Shown one piece after another: positions 9,172-17,099 of a stretch of 64,000 bases of DNA. How positions within the stretch are numbered: position 1 is the first letter of the stretch; each line of letters opens with the position of its first letter. The notes under the pieces were generated by a model that was given only the letters and a program-made list of their open reading frames with translations, was not told the origin of the DNA and did no database searches. Origin of the DNA: CBDCWO01 sp965223405 (GTDB taxonomy: Bacteria; Bacteroidota; Bacteroidia; Chitinophagales; Saprospiraceae); contig CBDCWO010000006.1 of NCBI GenBank assembly GCA_965223405.1, positions 5,332,001 through 5,396,000 on the forward strand, in the 5' to 3' direction. The position numbers and the translations under genes are program-made.

Positions 9172-10530
9172 ATGGATTCCTATACCTTCTATGTATTCGT
9201 TTCTGGCTTTAGCGTTTTGATGATGATACATACCTTCGTCAGATCTTATCTCAATAGTTGGGATAGGTCCTATCTATATTGCTCCATTCTATTTTTGTGT
9301 GCTTTTTTGAATTGTGTGTTTTGGTCATTAGATGTGGACTTTACCAAGTTTGGATTCCGTCTGTATTATAATGGAGGTGGAAATCCAGGCATGTGGTTTA
9401 ATCATCTAACTCCACTGATGTTGCTTCTGCTTTACCGGGAATTTTTGAAAGTCAAAGAAGACAACCTGGTCATATATAAAATGATGACCGCTGGTATATG
9501 GATCATTGGTTTAACTATACTTGCTGTCATTCTATTTACTTTCATTCCAGACACTTATGAGGTAACAAGGAAAGGAGAACAGATTTTCCAATTAATTCTG
9601 TTAATATTATTTTCAATTTTACCAATATATACGTTAAAGCGGTTCAGACATTCCTACTATAAATTTGTCGCTTTATCCAGCTGGTTAATCTGGATCTTTT
9701 ATGGGATATTCTATCTAGGTATTCAAAGTGAAACCTTACTCAGTTTAAGTCCTATGTTTATCAAATCCGGTCGAATTCTTTTTGTCATCCTTCTTGTGGA
9801 TGGGATCTTATTCTTGACTGCGTTATCAGTGAAAGATAATATTATTGCCTCGGAAAGAATACAATTTGAAAAAGAAGCCAATAACCAAAAAATTATGGCA
9901 CTTCAGACTCAATTGAATCCACACTTTGTTTTTAACTGTTTAAACTCCATTAAAAGCCTCAACCTCTCCGGCCACATAGATCAAGCAAATTACTATCTTA
10001 CGAAGTTTGGTAAATTAATGCGTCAAATATTAATTCAATCGAAACAAAAATCGATAACATTAAAGGAAGAATTGGAAAATGTAAAGGTCTATTTGGAGTT
10101 AGAAAAACTGCGTATGGGCAAAAAAATTCAGTATTCTTTGTCGGTCGATGATGATATCGATGCTGAACTTATCAAAGTGCCTCCAATGATAATACAACCC
10201 TATGCAGAAAACGCCTTATGGCATGGTTTGTCTCCAGTAGCTAGCTCGCTTGAGTTACGGATTCACCTTAATTTAACCGGAGATAATTTGATCATGCATA
10301 TTGAAGATGATGGCATTGGCTATTTAGCCAGTATAAGCTCAAAACCTGAATCTCCAAACCGGAAGTCATTTGGAACCAATATATCAAATGAGCGAATAGC
10401 TAGTTTAGGTCATATTACTACATCATCTGCTAGCGTTAAGATTCAGGATAAGTCAACAATGTCTCCTGTAGGGACAGGCACCCGGGTAACCATTCAAATT
10501 CCTCTAGATTATGACCATATTGATCATTGA
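9172..10530 (+). CDS. LytS-type sensor histidine kinase (His_kinase family)
   Basis: The 452-residue protein has an N-terminal membrane domain with about seven hydrophobic segments over residues 1-215, a short linker, and a His_kinase domain with the phospho-acceptor H251 in LQTQLNPHFVFNCLNSI, followed by a HATPase region (PPMIIQPYAENALWHGL, then EDDGIGY). This is the usual partner of LytTR regulators in Bacteroidota. Its end overlaps the regulator gene by 20 bp, showing translational coupling. The input signal is unknown. Confidence 0.92.
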   Translation: MDSYTFYVFVSGFSVLMMIHTFVRSYLNSWDRSYLYCSILFLCAFLNCVFWSLDVDFTKFGFRLYYNGGGNPGMWFNHLTPLMLLLLYREFLKVKEDNLVIYKMMTAGIWIIGLTILAVILFTFIPDTYEVTRKGEQIFQLILLILFSILPIYTLKRFRHSYYKFVALSSWLIWIFYGIFYLGIQSETLLSLSPMFIKSGRILFVILLVDGILFLTALSVKDNIIASERIQFEKEANNQKIMALQTQLNPHFVFNCLNSIKSLNLSGHIDQANYYLTKFGKLMRQILIQSKQKSITLKEELENVKVYLELEKLRMGKKIQYSLSVDDDIDAELIKVPPMIIQPYAENALWHGLSPVASSLELRIHLNLTGDNLIMHIEDDGIGYLASISSKPESPNRKSFGTNISNERIASLGHITTSSASVKIQDKSTMSPVGTGTRVTIQIPLDYDHIDH

Positions 10531-11251
10531 CGACGAACAATTGAGCATAAAAGTTATTGGACACCTTTTGGAGAAAGAACAACTAAAAGGAGTGAATATC
10601 AATACTTGCCATGATCCATTTCTGGCTAAGGGACTAATCCAGGAATTAAAACCTGAACTAATTTTTCTGGATATCCAGATGCCAGGCCTGAATGGATTTC
10701 AGATTCTGGATTCACTTTCCCAAGAAGACCTTTCTTTTCAATTAATCTTTACGACTTCTTTTGATCAATACGCTATCAAAGCGATCAAATATTCAGCATT
10801 CGACTATTTACTAAAACCAATCGATGATGAAGAGTTTCGAGTCTGTATGCAAAGGGTCGAAAAGCATCGAGCAACTCAAATGCAACTAAAGCAACTCCAA
10901 AAAAACTTAAAATCAAAAAAACCTTTGACTCAATTAACAGTAGGCCATATCAGTGGATTATCTTTTATACAAGTTCAGGATATTGTTATGATGCAGTCTG
11001 ATAATAATTATACGAGAATTTTCTTAAATTCGGGAGAATGCATAGTTGCATCAAAGACTCTTGCCCATTTTGATAGACTATTAGAAGATCATGATTTCTA
11101 CTTCAGATCTCATAAGCAGTTTATCGTTAATATTAAATACATAAAAGAATATATTGGGGGAGATGAAAACACCATTGTACTTAAATATGGCCAGCGTGCC
11201 AGGTTAGCCAGATCTAAACGTAAGCAATTTTTATCAACCTACCGTATGTAG
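10511..11251 (+). CDS. LytTR-family response regulator
   Basis: This 246-residue regulator has a receiver domain (acidic pocket IIDDE at 5-9, phospho-acceptor D54 in IFLDIQMPG, K in LLKPID) and a C-terminal LytTR DNA-binding domain (about 140-246) with the typical NNYTRIFL and FYFRSHKQFIVNIKYI segments. It starts inside the kinase gene, so the two are made together. Direct targets cannot be named; the nearby genes are not obviously related. Confidence 0.94.
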   Translation: MTILIIDDEQLSIKVIGHLLEKEQLKGVNINTCHDPFLAKGLIQELKPELIFLDIQMPGLNGFQILDSLSQEDLSFQLIFTTSFDQYAIKAIKYSAFDYLLKPIDDEEFRVCMQRVEKHRATQMQLKQLQKNLKSKKPLTQLTVGHISGLSFIQVQDIVMMQSDNNYTRIFLNSGECIVASKTLAHFDRLLEDHDFYFRSHKQFIVNIKYIKEYIGGDENTIVLKYGQRARLARSKRKQFLSTYRM

Positions 11252-11344
11252 CAAATTTGCAGATCTGCCCTGAACACTCTCCCGATCTTCAGATTAGGGC
11301 CATTTTCCACCATTCCACATTTACACAATTCCACATAAAACGAA

Positions 11345-11379
11345 GTTGAAAAACGGGCAACCTTATTTAGGCATCTACA
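11345..11379. repeat. Dispersed 32-bp repeat, copy 2 (with GGC insertion)
   Basis: GTTGAAAAACG, then GGC, then AACCTTATTTAGGCATCTACA matches positions 8450-8481 base for base apart from the 3-nt insertion. It lies 94 bp after the LytTR regulator stop, again in a convergent gap. Confidence 0.8.
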
Positions 11380-11384
11380 TACAA

Positions 11385-11433
11385 CTCACTACTCACTACT
11401 CACTACTCAATACTCAATACTCAATACTCAATA
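11385..11433. repeat. Seven tandem heptamers ending at a stop codon
   Basis: Three CTCACTA units (11385-11405) are followed by four CTCAATA units (11406-11433). The array ends one base before the stop codon of the minus-strand ATPase gene. A similar ACTCACA run sits at about 14986-15007, just before the amidase gene end. Confidence 0.85.
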
Positions 11434-11434
11434 C

Positions 11435-12889
11435 TTACTCCTCATCCAACTCATCCAGCATATTAGCCAATAGGTCATTGAAAGTCATAGAAGAGCCTAT
11501 CACTTCCTTGTTGAGTACATTGAACTCAGTCAAGCCATGCAAGAGCAACTCCATATAGGCAAACTTTTCTTTTTTATCCATTTTCAGAGACATTACAATT
11601 TTTTCTAAGCCCGGAATGGCGCTTAGCTTTTGGATAAATGTCGTATCTGGTTCGTCATTTTCAAGATTCAACTCCTGACCATCACTGAAAAAATGTCGAA
11701 TGGATTGGAAAAGGTCATTTTTTCTCCTTTCCTCTTTAGCCGGATGTGGAAAATGAGTCAGAAATTCATCTTTAATGGAAAGCCCTAGCAGCTTGAGTGC
11801 AACCTGGTAAGGACCTTCTTGTTCTCCTTCATAGACTAATTCCACCTTACCGGTAATTGCCGGAACTACTCCCCAGAAATCAATGATTCTGACTTGGGTA
11901 CTTTCTTCATTATTGCGCAACATTCTGCGCTCAGCAGTACTAACCAGATTTTCATAACCGGTGATACTTAGCCGGGCTGAAACCCCGCTTTTTTCATCGA
12001 TGTATTCACTTTCTCTGGCATGAAAGGCAATACGCTCCAAAATATTTTTTACTAATTCCGGTATCCGGATTTGCTTTTTTTGCACCTTGGTGATGCGGGC
12101 TTCTTGCTCGGTAATTTGGCGAGCCACTTGCAGAGAAGTGGGATAGTGCGTAAGGATCTGACTCTCAATTCGATCTTTCAAGGGGGTAATGATCGATCCA
12201 CGATTGGTATAGTCTTCGGGATTGGCAGTAAATACAAAGGAAATATCGAGAGGAAGTCTGACTTTGAAACCCCGAATCTGGATATCACCTTCTTGCAATA
12301 TGTTAAATAGGGCCACCTGGATTCGTGGTTGCAGATCGGGGAGCTCGTTGATCACAAAAATCGAACGATGTGCTCTGGGGATCAACCCGAAATGCAACAC
12401 CCGTTCATCACCATAAGGTATTCTTAAATTAGCCGCTTTGATTGGGTCTAAATCGCCAATCAAGTCCGCCACACTCACATCGGGAGTTGCTAATTTTTCG
12501 ACATATCGTTTACTGCGATGAAGCCATTCAATCGGGGTATCCTCACCTTGATCACGGATTAAATCGCGAGCATATCTACTGATCGGTTGGTAAGGATCAT
12601 CATTGATCTCACTCCCCGCTACCACTGGAATGAACTCGTCCAGTAGGTTGGTCATCAATCTGGCAATTCTCGTTTTCGCCTGACCACGTAATCCCAGTAG
12701 CAGCACGTTGTGTCGGGATAAAATGGCTCTTTCGATATCGGGCAGAACCGTATCACCAAAACCTAATATGCCAGGAAATACTGGCTCCCCAAGCTTGATT
12801 TTATTAATCAGATTATCGCGCATCTCCTCTTTAATCGGTTTTGATTGATAACCGCTTTTTCTTAATTCTCCAATGGTTTTAATATTCAT
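11435..12889 (-). CDS. MoxR/Mg-chelatase-like AAA+ ATPase
   Basis: The 484-residue product belongs to the magnesium-chelatase ChlI/MoxR branch of AAA+ proteins. The nucleotide site is atypical: the P-loop reads GLRGQAKT at 66-73 (alanine before lysine), and the Walker B region reads IFVINELPDL with asparagine N181 before E182. Sensor 1 fits FVFTANPED and an arginine-rich PLKDRIESQI follows. The NELPDL form may be typical of this subfamily, which pairs with a VWA protein (the mycobacterial Rv0958/Rv0959 pair is similar, from memory). The VWA gene lies directly upstream with a 4-bp ATGA overlap. Such pairs act as chaperone-like or metal-insertion machines; the client is unknown. Confidence 0.85.
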   Translation of the reverse strand: MNIKTIGELRKSGYQSKPIKEEMRDNLINKIKLGEPVFPGILGFGDTVLPDIERAILSRHNVLLLGLRGQAKTRIARLMTNLLDEFIPVVAGSEINDDPYQPISRYARDLIRDQGEDTPIEWLHRSKRYVEKLATPDVSVADLIGDLDPIKAANLRIPYGDERVLHFGLIPRAHRSIFVINELPDLQPRIQVALFNILQEGDIQIRGFKVRLPLDISFVFTANPEDYTNRGSIITPLKDRIESQILTHYPTSLQVARQITEQEARITKVQKKQIRIPELVKNILERIAFHARESEYIDEKSGVSARLSITGYENLVSTAERRMLRNNEESTQVRIIDFWGVVPAITGKVELVYEGEQEGPYQVALKLLGLSIKDEFLTHFPHPAKEERRKNDLFQSIRHFFSDGQELNLENDEPDTTFIQKLSAIPGLEKIVMSLKMDKKEKFAYMELLLHGLTEFNVLNKEVIGSSMTFNDLLANMLDELDEE

Positions 12890-13983
12890 TGTTTTCTTTT
12901 CCTTTTATTCTGTTTGTAATCCAAAAAGATAAATTCACCCAAACCCTCAAGAGTGCTATAAAATGCCTTTCCCTGATTTGCTCTGGTAAACTGATCTACA
13001 AAACGGATCAAATAAGGATCTCGGGCAATCATAAATGTGGTAATCGGTATTTGTAATTTTCTGCTTTTGACGGCTAGCGCCAGGGTTCGGTTGAGGATTT
13101 TACGATCGATCCCAAAACTGTTTTGGTAATATTTTTTGCCAATTTTGATGCAGGTGGGCTTGCCATCTGTGATCATGAATATTTGCTTGTTAGGGTTTTT
13201 TCGTCTGCGCAGAATACTCATTGCCAGTTCCAAACCAGCGACCGTATTGGTGTGATAGGGGCCAACCTTCAAATAGGGAACATCACTCAATTCAATTTGC
13301 CAGGCATCATTGCCGAAGACTATGATGTCCAATGTATCTTTGGGATATCTGGTTTTGATCATTTCAGCCAGAGCCAGAGCAACCTTTTTGGCAGGCGTAA
13401 TGCGATCTTCACCATATAAGATCATTGAATGGGAAATATCGATCATCAATACCGTACTGGTTTGACTTTGGTAATAGGTTTCATGAATTTCCAAATCTCT
13501 TTCGGTAAGGGTAAAGTCATCCAGGCCATGGTTAATCTGAGCATTTCGCAACGACTCGGAGAGCGCTATTTTGTCCAGATTATCCCCAAATTCATAAGCC
13601 CTTAATTCTGAAGTGGATTCATCACCTAGCCCCGAAAACTTGGTATTGTGTTGTCCTCTTCCCGTCTTTTTGACTGAATCAAAGATATCCTCTAATGATT
13701 TTTTCCGCAATGACATTTCCATTTTGGAGGTCATATCATAAACCTTGCGCTCTTTTTCTCGCTCCGAAATATATCCCTTGTCGATCAGGTCACGCACAAA
13801 TTCCCCGATTCCATAATCTTCAGTGGTTAACTGGTATTGTTTGTCCAGCTCAGTGAGCCAGCTCAAAGCTTCATCAATGTCTCCAGAGGTATACAACAGT
13901 AATTCCTGGAAGACTTTTAGAAGCCTTTCAAAGGGAGTTTCACCTTCTCTGTGTTGAAATTCGGAAAATCGCCAAAATATCAT
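12886..13983 (-). CDS. VWA-domain protein, partner of the MoxR-like ATPase
   Basis: The product has about 365 residues from the ATG at 13983 (MIFWRFSEFQ); a frame starting at 14022 adds 13 residues and is less likely. The N-terminal half is helical and charged. The C-terminal half is a von Willebrand factor A domain with an intact metal-ion adhesion site: D182, S184 and S186 in MIDISHS, a later threonine in the loop, and MITDGKP. It has no signal peptide or membrane segment, so it is cytoplasmic. Its stop overlaps the ATPase start by 4 bp. ATPase-VWA pairs normally work as one complex. Confidence 0.85.
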   Translation of the reverse strand: MIFWRFSEFQHREGETPFERLLKVFQELLLYTSGDIDEALSWLTELDKQYQLTTEDYGIGEFVRDLIDKGYISEREKERKVYDMTSKMEMSLRKKSLEDIFDSVKKTGRGQHNTKFSGLGDESTSELRAYEFGDNLDKIALSESLRNAQINHGLDDFTLTERDLEIHETYYQSQTSTVLMIDISHSMILYGEDRITPAKKVALALAEMIKTRYPKDTLDIIVFGNDAWQIELSDVPYLKVGPYHTNTVAGLELAMSILRRRKNPNKQIFMITDGKPTCIKIGKKYYQNSFGIDRKILNRTLALAVKSRKLQIPITTFMIARDPYLIRFVDQFTRANQGKAFYSTLEGLGEFIFLDYKQNKRKRKQ

Positions 13984-14221
13984 ATCTATCAGGAATATAC
14001 TTATAAACCGCTGGGGCGGCATTTAGTTTATCCTCAATTGCACAGCAGAATCTGAAATGAATCAAATATTTAATTAACAATGACAATTTATACAATTCAC
14101 ATAAGGTCAGACAGGGTGAATAACCAGTTATAGGATAATTTTTGTATCGGCCTGAGGCCGTGTAATATCAGAACCATTTCACATGCAAAGATTTTTTCAA
14201 GATCTGTGCACCTTATTCCAA

Positions 14222-14491
14222 GCATTAGGATTACTTAGGATTCATTAACGCATAACACAGATCCCGAACATTTGCTATCGCAAATTCCGGGATGACGTCC
14301 GTTTTTTGTTTTTGATGAAGGAGAGAAACTAAGTGGTCTTCATCTTTCAAAGGTGTCATGGGTGTCAAAGTTGAAATGTCGAGGATTAACCTAGACTGAC
14401 GTCAGGCAAGGATTTTTGAATGCATAAGTTTAGCAGGATAAATCTAACTTCGTTAATCGATATTCCTTGTTCTTAAATGAATTGAAGCGAG
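14222..14491. repeat. Direct repeat copy A with internal palindrome
   Basis: This is the longest copy of a repeat found three times in this gap. It contains an inverted repeat at 14263-14291 (CCCGAACATTTGC facing GCAAATTCCGGG) and a TGACGTCA palindrome near 14398. The central 100 or so bases (from about 14329) are identical to copy B. No coding potential is visible. Confidence 0.9.
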
Positions 14492-14560
14492 TTCGATGTT
14501 CATTTCAGTCATTACTTCTTAAATCTAAATTCGTTAATCCTTGTTCGATGTTCATTTTCT

Positions 14561-14792
14561 AACACAGACCCCGAACATTTGCTAATTTCAGGATGACGTC
14601 CGTTTTTTGTTTTTGATAAAGGAGAGAAACTAAGTGGTCTTCATCTTTCAAAGGTGTCATGGGTGTCAAAGTTGAAATGTCGAGGATTAACCTAGACTGA
14701 CGTCAGGCAAGGATTTTTGAATGTATAAGTTTAAGAGGATAAATCTAAATTCGTTAATCGATATTCCTTGTTCTTAAATGAATTGAAGCGAG
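14561..14792. repeat. Direct repeat copy B
   Basis: It matches 14254-14491 almost throughout and ends with the same TTAAATGAATTGAAGCGAG. The palindrome seen in copies A and C is damaged here by a short deletion (CATTTGCTAATTTCAGG). The high identity over the rest points to recent duplication. Confidence 0.9.
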
Positions 14793-14818
14793 CAGGGAAA
14801 GAAGTTATTTAAAAGTGT

Positions 14819-14853
14819 CTTATACTCCCGATTCTTTTGGTAATAGACGCATT
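14819..14853. pseudogene. Short copy of an internal piece of the amidase gene
   Basis: These 35 bases match 15238-15272 inside the amidase gene at 30 of 35 positions without gaps, including 17 identical bases (GATTCTTTTGGTAATAG). In the amidase that segment encodes about residues 328-338 (YAYYQKNRGYK). The fragment directly abuts repeat copy C, so it looks like a gene scrap left by duplication or recombination. Confidence 0.6.
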
Positions 14854-14950
14854 AGGATTACTCCGGATTCATTAACGCATAACACAGATCCCGAACATTT
14901 GTTATCGCAAATTTCGGGATGACGTCCGTTTTTTGTTTTTGATAAAGGAG
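14849..14950. repeat. Direct repeat copy C (short), palindrome intact
   Basis: It matches the first part of copy A (about 14222-14325). The palindrome at 14890-14918 is tighter than in copy A: CCCGAA at one end and TTCGGG at the other. Symmetric changes in the arms suggest that folding is maintained. Confidence 0.85.
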
Positions 14951-15072
14951 AAATAAGAGATATCACAAAGGACTGAGCATTATCTCACAACTCACAACTC
15001 ACAACTCTTTTCAAGGGTGTCGAGGGCCTTCTTCCGGAATCAGGTGAGGGTACTCATCTCCTCCAAGAATTA

Positions 15073-16251
15073 TTACTTAATAAGTCCCTCATACAACCAT
15101 TGGGCCAGATATTGCCGATTGGATGGATTTAAGATCCGTTTATGATCCTTGTGGTTTTTGATGTTGGCCAGTTCTACTAGAACTGCCGGAGGCATGGTTT
15201 CTCTCAATATATAAAAATTTTTAGTGCGGACAGAACCCTTATAGCCTCGATTCTTTTGGTAATAGGCGTATTTGCTTTCAAAAGTATTCAATAAATTTTG
15301 AGCCATGGTACGGCTTTTCCGGCTACTGTTTTTACCTACAAAAAAATAGACATCCTGCCTGCGCGATTCATCCTGCGAATCGACATGGATACTGATGACT
15401 TTATGATGGACATAACCCTTTTTACGATATTTGAGGTAAAGTTTATTAATAGCGTCAGTACGTTGTTTTAAGCGGGCGGTTTGGTTTCTGGGCAATTTTT
15501 GGCCATAACACCTTTCATCATGATCCTTTTTGAGTATTTCGTAATCGCGAATGCCGTCATTGGGATCCTTGATAATAATTTCTACCACAGCACCCTGTTC
15601 CATTAGGTTTTTTGCCAGGCGAAGAGATACATCGTAGGCATATTCATCTTCACACAGCATATGTCCTCCTTTATGACAATTTGCACCGATATCCGGTCCG
15701 CCATGTCCGGAGACGATATAATAGACATGGTTTTTTAGTTTGTTACTCTTTACAGTAAATTCATTGTATTTGGGACCAAAAACGGAATTTACTTTGGTGT
15801 GTTTGCTGGTCTTGGATTTAGGAGCCTCAACATCAATCTTTTCGGCCATGCAATACATCTCATGAAATGGGACCCATAAAATTTTTGAACTTTGAATCGT
15901 CATACGTCGTAATCCTCTAGCCCGAATATCTTCATTGTATTTTTCAATTCTTTTGGCTTTATCATAATCCTTTATACCTAATGTGGATCGGATACTCTGA
16001 CCATTATATTTGATAATATAGACGGGCAAATTATATTTAACACCTGCCAATATCTGGCTATGGCCCTCAAGTTTGTTGATTTTATAAAACTCTTCCAGAT
16101 TGCAATCATTATAAAGTAAATATCGCTTGAGCAGTGAATAAGGGCCATCCCCATTTTTTGCAGCTGTCCGATAGTAGTCTGCTGCCTGAATTCCTGAAAT
16201 CATGAAGCAGATCAAAGCTCCAATGAGTATTTTTCGATAATGATTATGCAT
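15073..16251 (-). CDS. N-acetylmuramoyl-L-alanine amidase with LysM-like domain
   Basis: The 392-residue secreted enzyme cuts the amide bond between muramic acid and the stem peptide of peptidoglycan. A signal peptide (to about residue 23, ISGIQAAD) precedes a LysM-like wall-binding segment (about 25-80) and an Amidase_3 domain (about 172-390). Likely zinc ligands are H183 (SGHGGPD), E203 and H289 (SIHVDS); the catalytic glutamate fits E360 (VLVELANIKN). The domain carries extra cysteines (C192, C200, C248). Part of the gene (residues 328-338) is duplicated in the upstream-coordinate repeat region. It is divergent from ccmB. Confidence 0.9.
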   Translation of the reverse strand: MHNHYRKILIGALICFMISGIQAADYYRTAAKNGDGPYSLLKRYLLYNDCNLEEFYKINKLEGHSQILAGVKYNLPVYIIKYNGQSIRSTLGIKDYDKAKRIEKYNEDIRARGLRRMTIQSSKILWVPFHEMYCMAEKIDVEAPKSKTSKHTKVNSVFGPKYNEFTVKSNKLKNHVYYIVSGHGGPDIGANCHKGGHMLCEDEYAYDVSLRLAKNLMEQGAVVEIIIKDPNDGIRDYEILKKDHDERCYGQKLPRNQTARLKQRTDAINKLYLKYRKKGYVHHKVISIHVDSQDESRRQDVYFFVGKNSSRKSRTMAQNLLNTFESKYAYYQKNRGYKGSVRTKNFYILRETMPPAVLVELANIKNHKDHKRILNPSNRQYLAQWLYEGLIK

Positions 16252-16414
16252 TTTAAACCAATTTGAACTTACAAATTAAATAAAAATGTGATATATAAAC
16301 AATAGATATACAGTTTAAAATCACAGATATCGTAAAAATTATGCTATATCATTGATCTCCTTAGTAAATTTATAGCCCGAGCTTGGTTTGGTTTTTTACC
16401 TTTAGAACGTAATT

Positions 16415-17086
16415 ATGTGGTGGCAACTTATACATTTTATAAAGAAAGACTGGCTTTCCGAATGGAAAGTTAAATATTCGCTGGGAGGATTGATCTTATA
16501 TTTAACCGCCAGTATTTTCATTGTATTTTTGATTTATCAAAAGTTTTCTTCCACCCAATCCATCCGTCCGAGTCTTTGGAATATGCTGTATTGGATTATT
16601 ATCTTATTTGTTGCTATGAACGCGGTAGTGCGCTCATTTATTCAGGAACAAGAAGGGAGGAAATGGTATTACTTTCAGTTGATCGATCCGGTATTACTTT
16701 TAATTTCAAAAGTGATTTATAATGCGCTGGTTTTATTCATAAGCTGTCTTTTGGCTTACGGTTTAATGAGTTTGCTTGTTGCGCACCCGATTCAACGAGT
16801 TGGTAGTTTTCTGATTACCCTGTTGGTCGGAAGCATATCCCTGAGTATTTGTCTTACTTTTGTCTCTTCCATATCCAGTCAGGCGGGTCAAAATTCCACC
16901 TTGATTGCTATTTTAGGATTTCCATTGATCCTACCCATCATTGCCTTATTAATTAATTTAACAGCATATTGTATTTCTCTTGACACTGGTCAATCTTTTT
17001 CATCCGATATAAGCTTACTTTTGGCCATTGATTTATTACTTCTAGGATTATCTTTGTGGTTGTTTCCCTTTTTGTGGAAGGAATGA
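16415..17086 (+). CDS. ccmB: Heme exporter/cytochrome c maturation permease CcmB
   Basis: The 223-residue protein has six hydrophobic segments and the CcmB N terminus (KKDWLSEWKVKYSLGGLILY), where charged residues precede the first membrane helix. CcmB is the permease of the CcmAB ABC transporter needed for System I cytochrome c maturation. ccmC and a CcmD-like gene follow 13 and 14 bp apart, which supports the call. No ccmA (ATPase), ccmE or ccmF is in the window, so the rest of the system must lie elsewhere. Confidence 0.92.
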   Translation: MWWQLIHFIKKDWLSEWKVKYSLGGLILYLTASIFIVFLIYQKFSSTQSIRPSLWNMLYWIIILFVAMNAVVRSFIQEQEGRKWYYFQLIDPVLLLISKVIYNALVLFISCLLAYGLMSLLVAHPIQRVGSFLITLLVGSISLSICLTFVSSISSQAGQNSTLIAILGFPLILPIIALLINLTAYCISLDTGQSFSSDISLLLAIDLLLLGLSLWLFPFLWKE

Positions 17087-17099
17087 GCATCAAATTGAT

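Larger units (their letters stand above)
13984..15072. other. Long non-coding region with repeats
   Basis: This is the longest gene-free stretch in the window. Besides the three repeat copies it contains a perfect small hairpin CGGCC-TGA-GGCCG at 14148-14160 and ACTCACA tandem units at about 14986-15007. I see no tRNA, credible open frame or transposase remnant. It separates the VWA/ATPase pair from the amidase gene, all on the minus strand. Confidence 0.7.

Noticed and set aside
11385..11433. The heptamer array considered as a CRISPR array.
   Set aside because: Units are 7 bp, there are no spacers, and no cas genes are nearby.
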